64,000 bases of DNA from Gluconobacter frateurii (GTDB lineage: Bacteria; Pseudomonadota; Alphaproteobacteria; Acetobacterales; Acetobacteraceae): contig NZ_BEWN01000002.1 in NCBI RefSeq assembly GCF_002723955.1, forward strand, positions 248,001-312,000. The letters are read 5' to 3'. A program made the translations under genes and the position numbers. This document shows, piece after piece, positions 50,989 to 59,636 of the stretch. How positions within the stretch are numbered: position 1 is the stretch's first letter; each line of letters begins with the position of its first letter. The notes under the pieces were generated by a model, which saw nothing but the letters and a program-made list of their open reading frames with translations, did no database searches and was not told the DNA's origin.

Positions 50989-51115
50989 ACTCTCCCAAAT
51001 ACTGAAATATCTTCGTTGGCTGCTTATGCCGGGCCACAGGTTCGGGCAATATTTCTGCCTGTCTTGGCGATTGTCCAGGTGGTGAACCTGCTGAGAGTGT
51101 GGGAAGGAGTGAGGT

Positions 51116-52426
51116 ATGGTGACGCTGACCCTTTCCCAGAAAACTGCACTCGACGAAATTATCAAGGCGCACGCTGAGGGGCGCCCGACGCATTTGCTGA
51201 CCGGCTATGCGGGTAGCGGAAAAACAACGCTGATGCAGGAAGTGGCACGGCATTTTCTGCGACTGAAGATTGTGACGGTCATCACGGCCCCGACCCACAA
51301 GGCTACGGCTGTTTTGCGAGCTAAGGTGGACAAGGATGTTGAGTGCCGGACTATCCAGAGTCATTTGGGGCTGCAACCTTCCACACAGGGCGGGCAGACC
51401 ACGCTTGTGAGGGCCAAGCGGCCCCAGACTATTCCTGATGGTGTGGTGATTGTGGATGAATGTTCCATGATTTCACGAGAGCTCATGGGATGGATCCGCG
51501 ATCTTCTGAAATACTGTTTTGTCCTATTTGTAGGCGATCCGGCGCAGCTTCCGCCGGTGGGGGAAGAGGCGTCTCCCTCCTTCTCTGTTCCGTCCAGATC
51601 GCATCTTGAAACGGTTGTCCGACAGGCAGCGGGCAATCCTATTCTTGAGGCAGCGACTGTCATTCGCCAGAGCCAAGGTGGCTCTGTGGACTGGAGTTGG
51701 GTACAGGACGCCCGTCAGGATTCATCCGGGTTGTTTATTCCGAAGGACGTGGAAAGCTGGGTTCGCAAAGCGTTTACGTCCGATGCCTTTGATGCAGATA
51801 ACGATAGTTTCCGTTATCTTTGCTGGACGAATCATCGGGTGCATCAGGTTAATCAGATGGTTCGGCGGTGGCGATATGGAGAGCATATCGAAATGCCGTT
51901 CATGCCAGGGGAGCGTGCCGTCGCGCGGGCACCGTTCAGTCGGCAGAATGAAGATAAAAATCGTCAGCAGATTGCGACGAATGAAGAAGTGCTGGTGGTG
52001 GATATTCAGGCGTCTCGCCTGTCGTACCGGTTTGAAGCCTGCGGCTCTGTGGCGGCCTGGTCTACGGATATTCCATCCTGGGAGCTGACTGTGCTGACGA
52101 TGGCTGGAGAAGAAATTACGGCTCATCTGGTTCAAGATGAGCGGCAACTTCAGGCTGTAGAGCGCCGGCTTGTTCAGGAAGCCAGGCAGGAACGCAAGCG
52201 GTGGCAGCACCGGTTTGCGTTCCAGAGTGCGCTGCTGAACCTTCAGGCTATTTATGCCATGACCGTGCATACGTCTCAGGGCAGTACATTCAGGAATGTT
52301 TTTGTTGATCTGGGTGATATTCGACGCCGGTCAGGAGGAAACCCTCTTGAAACGCAGCAGCTCTGCTATGTGGCGCTGACGCGGGCGACGGATATGGTTT
52401 TTCTGGTCAATGTCGGGATGTCTTGA
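51116..52426 (+). CDS. SF1B helicase of the Dda/RecD-like type
   Basis: 436 residues. Walker A GYAGSGKTT (residues 30-38) and Walker B with VVIVDECSM near residue 113 are clear. FVGDPAQLPPVGE (motif III), LCWTNHRVHQVN (motif IV) and the C-terminal UvrD_C_2 stretch IYAMTVHTSQGSTF...VALTRATDMVFLVN complete a 5'-3' SF1B helicase of Dda/RecD2 type. These act in replication-fork or recombination repair; compact forms like this are also common in phages. It lies 127 bp after tRNA-Lys without other phage genes. Starts at ATG 51116. Confidence 0.88.
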   Translation: MVTLTLSQKTALDEIIKAHAEGRPTHLLTGYAGSGKTTLMQEVARHFLRLKIVTVITAPTHKATAVLRAKVDKDVECRTIQSHLGLQPSTQGGQTTLVRAKRPQTIPDGVVIVDECSMISRELMGWIRDLLKYCFVLFVGDPAQLPPVGEEASPSFSVPSRSHLETVVRQAAGNPILEAATVIRQSQGGSVDWSWVQDARQDSSGLFIPKDVESWVRKAFTSDAFDADNDSFRYLCWTNHRVHQVNQMVRRWRYGEHIEMPFMPGERAVARAPFSRQNEDKNRQQIATNEEVLVVDIQASRLSYRFEACGSVAAWSTDIPSWELTVLTMAGEEITAHLVQDERQLQAVERRLVQEARQERKRWQHRFAFQSALLNLQAIYAMTVHTSQGSTFRNVFVDLGDIRRRSGGNPLETQQLCYVALTRATDMVFLVNVGMS

Positions 52427-52480
52427 GGCATACAAACGGACACGTTTCTGGATGGTCATTTGGGAAAGAGGAATGAAACG

Positions 52481-52639
52481 ATGCGATTAAAAGTAAGTCT
52501 GGCGCTTGCGGCTCTGCTGGCACTTGCTGCGTGTGGCCCTGATTATGGTGGCCAGGGCTCACGGCAGTTCCGGGGTGATGGGTATGGAAATACCGGATCG
52601 GGTCGTAGCAGTTTCGGGTATCAGGGCGGCCCAACCTGA
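52481..52639 (+). CDS. Tiny lipoprotein, 52 residues
   Basis: ATG 52481 with GAGGAA nearby. The product begins MRLKVSLALAALLALAACGP, a lipoprotein signal peptide with lipobox LALAAC, so Cys18 would be lipidated. The remaining 34 residues are Gly/Ser/Arg/Tyr-rich (DYGGQGSRQFRGDGYGN and on) and low in complexity. It resembles small entericidin-like or unnamed lipoproteins, without a firm family. It lies between the helicase and sucA genes, convergent with sucA. Confidence 0.72.
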   Translation: MRLKVSLALAALLALAACGPDYGGQGSRQFRGDGYGNTGSGRSSFGYQGGPT

Positions 52640-52660
52640 AGATAAGGCTCTGGCTTGTAG

Positions 52661-55306
52661 TCAGGCCAAGGCGTCTTGAACCAGTTTTTCCTGCTGGGCG
52701 GCGTGAGCACCCGGTAGGCCTGTAGCTGGTGAAGCGGCACTCTCACGGCCAATATATTGTGGGCGCTGAACTTTGTGCCCACATTCCTGTAGAGCGCGTT
52801 CAATGCGCCGGTCTACGAAAATCCATGCACCGTTGTTCTGCGGTTCTTCCTGACACCAGATGATCTGTTCAGCGTTCGGGTATAATTCCAGCTGCTGGAT
52901 CAGGGCGTGATGGGGGAAAGGATAAAGCTGTTCCAGGCGGATGATGGCGACGTCCGTGCGGTTCTGTCGGGCGCGTTCGGCAGTGAGGTCGTAGAAAACC
53001 TTTCCTGAGCACAGGATGATCTTTCTGGCGTCTGTAATCTGCTGTGGATCTGCCAGAACGGGCTGGAAGCGTGTGTGTGGACCCATTTCTACAAGTGGAG
53101 AGGTTGCTTCCTTATGTCTCAGGAGAGACTTGGGTGTGAAGATGACCAGTGGCTTGCGGCAGCGCCTTGCAATCTGGCGGCGCAAGGCATGGAAATAGTT
53201 TGCCGGGCTGGTGATGTTGCAGACGCGCAAATTGTTTTCCGCGCAGAGCTGGAGAATACGCTCTGGTCTGGCTGACGAGTGCTCAGGGCCACCGCCTTCG
53301 TAGCCGTGTGGCAGCAGGAGCGTCAGGCCGGATGTTCGGAGCCATTTCGTTTCGCCGGAAGCGATGAACTGGTCAAGAATGACCTGTGCACCGTTTGCGA
53401 AGTCCCCAAATTGAGCCTCCCACAGAACCAGCGCATCCGGATCACCGAGTGAATAGCCGTATTCGAAGCCGAGGACGGCAAATTCAGAGAGCGGAGAGTT
53501 CCAGAGATGCAGAGGGGCCTGATGGGGGGCGATATGGGCCAGAAGGGTTTCTTCCCGGCCGGTGTCCTGATCGAACAGGACGGCGTGACGCTGGCTGAAT
53601 GTGCCGCGGCGACTGTCCTGGCCTGACAGGCGGACGGGATGCCCGTCCATGGACAAAGTTCCGAACGCGAGGGCTTCGGCTGTGGCCCAGTCTAACGGTC
53701 CGCCATCTGCTACGGCTTTGCCGCGGGCAATGATCTGGCGCGCGAGGCGCGGGTGTACGTTCAGGCCCTGCGGGATGGTGCCGATGGCTTCACCAACCAT
53801 CCGAAGACGATCGAGCGGAACGCCGGTCATGGGCTGGATGCGTTCTGGCTCATCCTGAAGGCGCGTAGAGTCCTGCGGGCCGTCCAGCCAGTCTGTTGCG
53901 TTCGGGCGGTAGTGTTCTGCGGCGGCGTACTGCTCTTCCAGTCTGCGCTGGAAGTGTTGCCACATGTCTTCGACCTGCTCGGCTGTCAGGAGACCTTCGC
54001 GGATCAGATGGTCAGCGTAGAGACGGCGCGTTGTAAGACGGGACTGGATGGCGTGAACCATGGCTGGTTGAGTGAAGGCCGGCTCATCGGTTTCATTGTG
54101 TCCATGGCGGCGATAGCAGACGACATCGAGAACGACATCCGAGTGGAAATCACGGCGCCACTCATGAGCCAGAAGGGCAGCCCGGGCGACAGCATCAGGA
54201 TCGTCACCATTCACATGCAGGATGGGGGCCTGAATGGATTTGGCGATGTCCGTGTTGTGGATACCAGAATGGGCGTCTGACTGGACTGTAGTGAAGCCAA
54301 TCTGGTTGTTGATGATGACGTGAACCGTGCCGCCAGTGCGGTAACCTTCGAGCTTGGAGAGTGCGAGGGTTTCATACACGACGCCTTGCCCAGCGAAGGC
54401 GGCGTCACCGTGAACGAGGATACCTAGATGGCGATCGCGGTCTTTGTCTTTCTCGCGGTCCTGATCAGCACGGACGCGTCCGAGGACGACGGGGTCGACT
54501 GCCTCCAGATGGGATGGGTTTGGTAGCAAGGAAATGCGCAGGGTATGGCCTGCGTGTTCCATCGTGGTGGAAGTACCAAGATGGTATTTGACGTCTCCGG
54601 AGCCCTGGATGTCGTCCGGCTTGAACGAGGCGCCTGCAAATTCGCTGAAAATGGCCGCAAAGGGTTTGCGCAGGATGTTGGCCATGACGTTCAGGCGGCC
54701 ACGATGTGGCATGCCGAGCGAGACGGACTTTGCGCCGTCCCGGGCGGCGGCGTCGATCAGGGTGCGGAGGGCGACGATAACGCTTTCTCCGCCTTCCAGA
54801 CCGAAGCGGCGCATTCCCATGAAGCGCTTCTGGCAAAAGCCTTCGAATCCTTCGGCGCGTGTCAGGGCGAGCAGAATGCGTTCTGGTTCCATGGCGACGA
54901 CAGGCACGGTGTTCTCGAGGCGATCAATCCACCACTGACGCTGGGTGGGATCCTGAATGTGCATGAATTCTGCTGTCAGGGTGCCGCAATAGGCGCGGCG
55001 CAGACGGGCCAAGAGGTCGCGGTCAGCGTCTGGGGGGCTGAGTTCTGGAAGTGTGGGTGTGGCAGCCAGTCCCAGTGGATCGAGTTTGGCTAGTGAGTGG
55101 CCGCGCAAACGGTAGGCGTTTTTTAGGGTCTCGGCGCTACCACTGGTTGTTTCCGTCGAGGGGCGATCTGCGCCGAGTGTGTCGAAAAGAGCGGCGAAAG
55201 CTGGATCAACGGATGTAGGATCGTTCTGCCAGCGAGCGTGAAGCTCGGCCAGATAGACGGTGTTGGCGCCGTTGATGGCATCGCGGTCGTCGCGGTGATC
55301 GCCCAT
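52661..55306 (-). CDS. sucA: 2-Oxoglutarate dehydrogenase E1 component
   Basis: 881 residues. A thiamine-pyrophosphate decarboxylase that starts 2-oxoglutarate oxidation to succinyl-CoA. Visible are the N-terminal E2-binding-like helix (VYLAELHARWQNDPTSVD), SLGMPHRGRLNVMANIL, HVNGDDPDAVARAALLA with TPP/Mg2+ residues, VVCYRRHGHNETDEPAFTQP, and ALVLWEAQFGDFANGAQVI. The usual partners sucB and lpd are not next to it: upstream is an alpha/beta hydrolase and downstream a lipoprotein gene in the opposite sense. Confidence 0.97.
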   Translation of the reverse strand: MGDHRDDRDAINGANTVYLAELHARWQNDPTSVDPAFAALFDTLGADRPSTETTSGSAETLKNAYRLRGHSLAKLDPLGLAATPTLPELSPPDADRDLLARLRRAYCGTLTAEFMHIQDPTQRQWWIDRLENTVPVVAMEPERILLALTRAEGFEGFCQKRFMGMRRFGLEGGESVIVALRTLIDAAARDGAKSVSLGMPHRGRLNVMANILRKPFAAIFSEFAGASFKPDDIQGSGDVKYHLGTSTTMEHAGHTLRISLLPNPSHLEAVDPVVLGRVRADQDREKDKDRDRHLGILVHGDAAFAGQGVVYETLALSKLEGYRTGGTVHVIINNQIGFTTVQSDAHSGIHNTDIAKSIQAPILHVNGDDPDAVARAALLAHEWRRDFHSDVVLDVVCYRRHGHNETDEPAFTQPAMVHAIQSRLTTRRLYADHLIREGLLTAEQVEDMWQHFQRRLEEQYAAAEHYRPNATDWLDGPQDSTRLQDEPERIQPMTGVPLDRLRMVGEAIGTIPQGLNVHPRLARQIIARGKAVADGGPLDWATAEALAFGTLSMDGHPVRLSGQDSRRGTFSQRHAVLFDQDTGREETLLAHIAPHQAPLHLWNSPLSEFAVLGFEYGYSLGDPDALVLWEAQFGDFANGAQVILDQFIASGETKWLRTSGLTLLLPHGYEGGGPEHSSARPERILQLCAENNLRVCNITSPANYFHALRRQIARRCRKPLVIFTPKSLLRHKEATSPLVEMGPHTRFQPVLADPQQITDARKIILCSGKVFYDLTAERARQNRTDVAIIRLEQLYPFPHHALIQQLELYPNAEQIIWCQEEPQNNGAWIFVDRRIERALQECGHKVQRPQYIGRESAASPATGLPGAHAAQQEKLVQDALA

Positions 55307-55390
55307 GAAAATCGGTCTCCAGTCCCAGGGGGCGCGAACTCTAGCCCATCACGGGAAAGTGGGGAACGCATTTGGATAAAGCATTCCGTG

Positions 55391-56365
55391 TCAATCGTCA
55401 GATGGGGAGAGGAAGCGCTTCATGGAAGTGATGCGTCGTTCAAGCGTCTGTTTTGCGATGGGGGCACCGGTGACGTCAAAGGCGTGATAGGCGCCGGGAA
55501 CGACATCCAGCTCTACAGAGACACCGCTTCTGATGAGGCGCTGGGCATAGAGCAGGTCTTCTTCAAGAAAAAGGTCGAGAGCGCCAACGGTCATGATGGT
55601 TGGCGGCAGTCCGGACAGATTCGTGGCGCGGGCTGGGGCGGCATAAGGGGAAATATCTTCATCACCCGGGTGTGAAGGGGTCAGAAGAATGTTCCATGCG
55701 TAGGTATTGCTTGCGCGCGTCCAGACAAATTCTCCGGCGGTAGGTGACGGATTGGGGGCGTCGTTGACGGTATGGTCATCCAGCATGGGGTAGATCAGGT
55801 TCTGGAACAGGATGGCTGGGCCGTGTCGGTCTCTCGCGAGTAGGCAGAGCGCGGCGGCAAGATTTCCGCCTGCGCTTTCGCCGGTGACGCCGATTTGGTC
55901 ACGGCGGATGTTGAGAGTCTCGGCATTGTCATGGATCCAGCAGAGGGTGGTGTAAGCATCCTCGATGCCGCCGGGAAATGGGGTCTCGGGTGTCAGGCGA
56001 TAGTCCGGGGAAATGACCAGACAGTTTAACTCCTGTGCGAAACGGCAGAGGTCACCGGTATTCTGCTCGGGACGGCCGGCGCAGTGTCCGCCACCATGAA
56101 AGTGAAGCAGGACCGGCCCTGGAGATGAAGCGGTTTGCATGGGGCGGATCGTGAGAAGGCGAAGCGTTCTCTCGTTATCGACACCTGCTGTAATGTGGCG
56201 TTGTTCGACCGTCACACGAAAGTCTTCGGCAGTCTGGAAAGCTTGTGCTGCCCTGTCTTCCAGTGCGTTCCTCAGTGCGGGAAGGGTTTCCGAGCTGAGA
56301 TCGACAGAGGGGAAAGTGTCGAGGGCTGGACGAAGTTCAGGAAGGACGAGGGGCAGAGTGTTCAT
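55391..56365 (-). CDS. Alpha/beta-hydrolase, HSL (hormone-sensitive lipase) family
   Basis: 324 residues from ATG 56365, chosen for its AAGGA ribosome site; longer in-frame ATGs at 56386 and 56533 are less likely. Oxyanion motif HFHGGGHCAG, nucleophile elbow GVTGESAGGNLAAAL, acid region TVGALDLFLEED and GAYHAFDVTG with the catalytic His are all present. It likely hydrolyses short acyl esters in the cytoplasm; substrate unknown. It lies 84 bp upstream of sucA on the same strand. Confidence 0.88.
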   Translation of the reverse strand: MNTLPLVLPELRPALDTFPSVDLSSETLPALRNALEDRAAQAFQTAEDFRVTVEQRHITAGVDNERTLRLLTIRPMQTASSPGPVLLHFHGGGHCAGRPEQNTGDLCRFAQELNCLVISPDYRLTPETPFPGGIEDAYTTLCWIHDNAETLNIRRDQIGVTGESAGGNLAAALCLLARDRHGPAILFQNLIYPMLDDHTVNDAPNPSPTAGEFVWTRASNTYAWNILLTPSHPGDEDISPYAAPARATNLSGLPPTIMTVGALDLFLEEDLLYAQRLIRSGVSVELDVVPGAYHAFDVTGAPIAKQTLERRITSMKRFLSPSDD

Positions 56366-56565
56366 CGAGGTTCCTTCGGGCGGCATGAAGACAATGGGGC
56401 ATTTTCTGAACGTCTGTTGATAACAGCGGTTTGAAAGGCAGGATTCAACGATAGGTAAAGTTTGCCACAAAAATGCCGCAACTTTTTTAGTGCGAGAGTC
56501 GTCATAGGAGCAGTGCCTACTGGCCGTTTCCAAAAATCGCCGTGGGCGTGTGGGGAGTTCTGCTC

Positions 56566-56883
56566 ATGCGTGCTCTATCTGTCTTTTATGCTTTGATCGT
56601 TCTCGGGATCGGCGTGCCGGCTGCGCAGGCTCAGTCGGCGTCGCCTGACACAGGGAGCCCGCAGAACCGCCTTGTTGAAGATGCGGGAATGTCGGGTGTG
56701 GATCGGCGGCTGATTGTCTGCCGGATCAATCCCAAGCTGTTGCATACGGCCTGGGTTGGAGAGGTGAAGGACGTTCCGCATCCGCAGGTCTGTACCGGAG
56801 GGGCAAACCGGCTGGGGGCAGGATATGTCCGATATCTGGCGACAAGCAGGGTTTCCAAGGCATACAAGCCGCTCAGAGGGTAA
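56566..56883 (+). CDS. Secreted hypothetical protein
   Basis: 105 residues. Signal peptide (VFYALIVLGIGVPAAQA-QS) preceded by a GGGGAG ribosome site. The mature part holds two cysteines (LIVCRINPKL and PQVCTGG) that could pair in the periplasm. No family recognised. It is divergent from the hydrolase gene and followed by a 2OG oxygenase gene on the same strand. Confidence 0.65.
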   Translation: MRALSVFYALIVLGIGVPAAQAQSASPDTGSPQNRLVEDAGMSGVDRRLIVCRINPKLLHTAWVGEVKDVPHPQVCTGGANRLGAGYVRYLATSRVSKAYKPLRG

Positions 56884-56963
56884 GTTTCTTTCGTCCGACA
56901 GAAGGCTGGCATGTGTGGAATAGGCCTTGCCGGGTTTGTAGGGCGGGGCTAGCCTCAGGCGCT

Positions 56964-57602
56964 ATGTCCAACATTTCTCTCGATTATGATGCCCTGACGC
57001 AGACACCGGTTGCGGAGAAGCCTTTCCCGCATGTCGTGGTGCCGCATTTCATTAGCAATGATGATCTCAAGGCTGTTGTGGCTGATTTGCCGGAAATGAA
57101 ATCCGGTGGGTCTTTTCCGCCCGAGGCTTTAAAGCTCACGCCGCGTGTGGCGGGCATGATTGAGGAATTGCAAGGGCCTCGGCTCAAGGCCTTGATTGCG
57201 GAAAAATTTGGTCTGGATCTGGCAGATGCGCCGACGATGCTGACGGTGCGTGGGCGGACGCGTGAAAAAGACGGTCGCATTCATCGGGACTCTGATGCCA
57301 AGCTGGTGACGATCCTGCTGTATCTGAATCCGCGGGGAGAGGATTGGGCGTCACGGGATGGCTGTCTGCGCCTGCTGAATGGTCCGGACGATGTTGAGGA
57401 CTATGATGTTGAGGTGACGCCGGCGGAGGGGACGCTTCTGGTGTTCCCGAACGGGCCGACGACCTGGCATGGGCATCGGCAGTTTGTTGGGACGCGGTAT
57501 GCCATCCAGCTCAATTATATGGCGACGGGTCAGAAGGCCCAGTACGAACTGCGGCGACATCGTCTTTCGGCGCTGGTCAAGCGTCTGCCTTTCGTAGGCT
57601 GA
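56964..57602 (+). CDS. 2-Oxoglutarate/Fe(II)-dependent oxygenase
   Basis: 212 residues. The double-stranded beta-helix motif HRDSDAKLVTILLYLN supplies the HxD iron ligands, and TTWHGHRQFVGTRYAIQLNYM supplies the distal His and the Arg that binds 2-oxoglutarate. This resembles the prolyl-hydroxylase-like 2OG-FeII_Oxy group. The substrate is unknown. It lies 24 bp before asd and may be cotranscribed. ATG 56964 was chosen; a GTG or other start further upstream would add a poorly coding extension. Confidence 0.83.
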   Translation: MSNISLDYDALTQTPVAEKPFPHVVVPHFISNDDLKAVVADLPEMKSGGSFPPEALKLTPRVAGMIEELQGPRLKALIAEKFGLDLADAPTMLTVRGRTREKDGRIHRDSDAKLVTILLYLNPRGEDWASRDGCLRLLNGPDDVEDYDVEVTPAEGTLLVFPNGPTTWHGHRQFVGTRYAIQLNYMATGQKAQYELRRHRLSALVKRLPFVG

Positions 57603-57626
57603 TTTTAAAGGGAACGGGAAAAGATC

Positions 57627-58670
57627 ATGGGTTATCGGGTTGCGGTTGCGGGCGCCACGGGAGCGGTGGGGCGCGAACTGCTACGCATTCTGGCGGAACG
57701 GAATTTCCCTGTGGACGAGGTTGTGGCGCTAGCGTCGCCACGCTCAGTCGGAAAAGAAATTTCCTTTGGGGACAAGAAGGTTCTCAAGGTTCAGAACCTT
57801 GAGACGTTTGACTTCAAGGGCTGGGATATTGCGCTCTTCTCGCCGGGCGGTGAGGTTTCGGCGGTGTATGCGCCGAAGGCTGCGGCTGCGGGCTGTGTTG
57901 TGATCGACAATACATCCCATTTCCGTATGGAGCCGGGCATTCCGTTGGTTGTGCCAGAAGTGAATGCTAAAGCGCTGAAGAAGGCGCGTCGTGGCATCAT
58001 AGCGAACCCGAACTGCTCCACTGCGCAGATGGTGGTGGCGCTGAAGCCGCTACATGATCTGTTCAAGATCAAGCGTATTGTGGTTTCGACGTATCAGGCG
58101 GTGTCTGGTGCAGGCAAAGATGGCATGGACGAACTGTTTGGTCAGACCAAGGGCACGTTCGTGAACGATCCGCCGACGGTTGCGCAGTTTACCAAGCAGA
58201 TCGCCTTCAACGTCATTCCACATATTGATCGCTTCATGGACGATGGTGCGACCAAGGAAGAGTGGAAGATGGCGGTTGAGACCCGCAAGATTCTCGATCC
58301 GGATATTCAGGTTCTGGCGACTTGCGTGCGGGTACCCGTCTTCATTGGTCATTCCGAGGCGATCAGCATTGAGTGTGAGAAGCCTATCGATCTGAAGAAG
58401 GCCCGTGAGGCGCTTCGCAAGGCTCCAGGCGTGATCCTGCGTGATGAACGCGAGGATGGTGGCTATGTGACGCCGATTGAGTGTGTTGGGGAAGATGCGA
58501 CGTATGTGTCGCGCCTGCGGATTGATCCGACCGTGGAGAATGGTCTGGCCCTTTGGTGTGTGTCCGACAATCTTCGTAAGGGTGCTGCACTGAATGCGGT
58601 GCAGATTGCGGAGAGCCTGGTTGAGCAGGGTCTTCTCAAGGATGGGGCGCTCCTTCCCGTGAAGGAATAA
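57627..58670 (+). CDS. asd: Aspartate-semialdehyde dehydrogenase
   Basis: 347 residues. It reduces aspartyl-phosphate to aspartate semialdehyde for lysine/DAP, threonine and methionine synthesis. Visible motifs are VAGATGAVGRELLRIL (NADP), FSPGGEVSA, IANPNCSTAQMVVALKPL with the catalytic Cys, STYQAVSGAGKDGMDEL and CVRVPVFIGHSEAI. It uses an ATG with a good upstream purine run and is followed by a terminator. Confidence 0.97.
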   Translation: MGYRVAVAGATGAVGRELLRILAERNFPVDEVVALASPRSVGKEISFGDKKVLKVQNLETFDFKGWDIALFSPGGEVSAVYAPKAAAAGCVVIDNTSHFRMEPGIPLVVPEVNAKALKKARRGIIANPNCSTAQMVVALKPLHDLFKIKRIVVSTYQAVSGAGKDGMDELFGQTKGTFVNDPPTVAQFTKQIAFNVIPHIDRFMDDGATKEEWKMAVETRKILDPDIQVLATCVRVPVFIGHSEAISIECEKPIDLKKAREALRKAPGVILRDEREDGGYVTPIECVGEDATYVSRLRIDPTVENGLALWCVSDNLRKGAALNAVQIAESLVEQGLLKDGALLPVKE

Positions 58671-58687
58671 GCTTCTTCTTTAAAGTT

Positions 58688-58725
58688 GAATGCGTCTGAG
58701 GGGAGACCTTCTGGCGCATTTTTTA
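58688..58725 (+). terminator. Terminator of asd
   Basis: AATGCG (58689-58694) pairs with CGCATT (58715-58720), with further pairing AGG/CCT inside the loop, followed by TTTT. Confidence 0.7.
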
Positions 58726-58748
58726 TGTCGCGATGAAGAGGGTTATTT

Positions 58749-59636
58749 GTGACGGTTCCACGTACCGAAACAGTTCTGGACGTTAACCAGACGATTGAGC
58801 TTCTCCCCCTTGATGCTCTGTTGGGTCGTCTTCTGGAATCACAGAAGGCTGCGTTGGATCGGGTTGGGGAGGCGCTACCATCGATTGAACGGGCTGTTGA
58901 AGCTGCTGTGCCACGTCTTCAACGGGGTGGTCGTCTGATTTATGCGGGAGCAGGGACGTCCGGTCGGATTGGGGTTCAGGACGGGGTTGAACTGACGCCG
59001 ACTTTCGGGCTTGCGCCGGAGCGTCTGGTTTTGTTGCTCGCGGGTGGAGCGGGGGCCGGGACGCAGGCCGTTGAAGGGGCGGAGGATCGGGAGGATCAGG
59101 CACGTCTTGACCTGAGCGAGCATGTTCCTACTGCGAATGATGTGGTGATTGGGGTCGCTGCTAGCGGGAATACGCCTTACACCTGCGCGATGGTGCGTGC
59201 AGGCCGTGATGCAGGGGCGCTGACGATCGGGGTTAGTGGCAATGCGGATGGGCGTCTGCTTCGAGACGCTGAAATCGGGATTTCTATTCCGACAGGAGCG
59301 GAGGTTCTGGCTGGATCGACTCGGATGGCCGCAGGGACGGCGCAGAAGGTTGTGCTGAACCTGTTCTCTACAGCCCTGATGACGCGGCTTGGGCATGTGT
59401 ATCGCGGCCGTATGGTGGATATGCGGATCAGCAATGACAAGCTGCAGAAGCGTGCCGAGCGCATGGTGTCTGAACTTTCCGGCGGGACTTACGAAGAGGT
59501 ACGGGAAGCGCTTGCCTTGGTTGGTGGGAATGTGAAACGGGCTGTTCTGATCCGGCATGGGGTGGAGGCCGAGCAGGTTGAAGCGCTTCTTCAGCGCTAT
59601 AAGGGTGACCTGCATGCCGCATTGGCTGCTCTGTAA
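58749..59636 (+). CDS. murQ: N-acetylmuramic acid 6-phosphate etherase
   Basis: 295 residues, GTG start. It removes lactate from MurNAc-6-P in peptidoglycan recycling. The SIS-domain signatures are clear: GGRLIYAGAGTSGRIGVQDGVELTPTF, IGVAASGNTPYT, PTGAEVLAGSTRMAAGTAQK and DMRISNDKLQKRA. Its stop overlaps the anmK start by one base, so the two recycling enzymes form a coupled pair. Confidence 0.96.
   Translation: MTVPRTETVLDVNQTIELLPLDALLGRLLESQKAALDRVGEALPSIERAVEAAVPRLQRGGRLIYAGAGTSGRIGVQDGVELTPTFGLAPERLVLLLAGGAGAGTQAVEGAEDREDQARLDLSEHVPTANDVVIGVAASGNTPYTCAMVRAGRDAGALTIGVSGNADGRLLRDAEIGISIPTGAEVLAGSTRMAAGTAQKVVLNLFSTALMTRLGHVYRGRMVDMRISNDKLQKRAERMVSELSGGTYEEVREALALVGGNVKRAVLIRHGVEAEQVEALLQRYKGDLHAALAAL

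Noticed and set aside
50913-52639. Possible prophage or integrative element at tRNA-Lys
   Set aside because: Only a phage-like helicase was seen. No integrase, no repeated tRNA 3' end and no structural phage genes are present.
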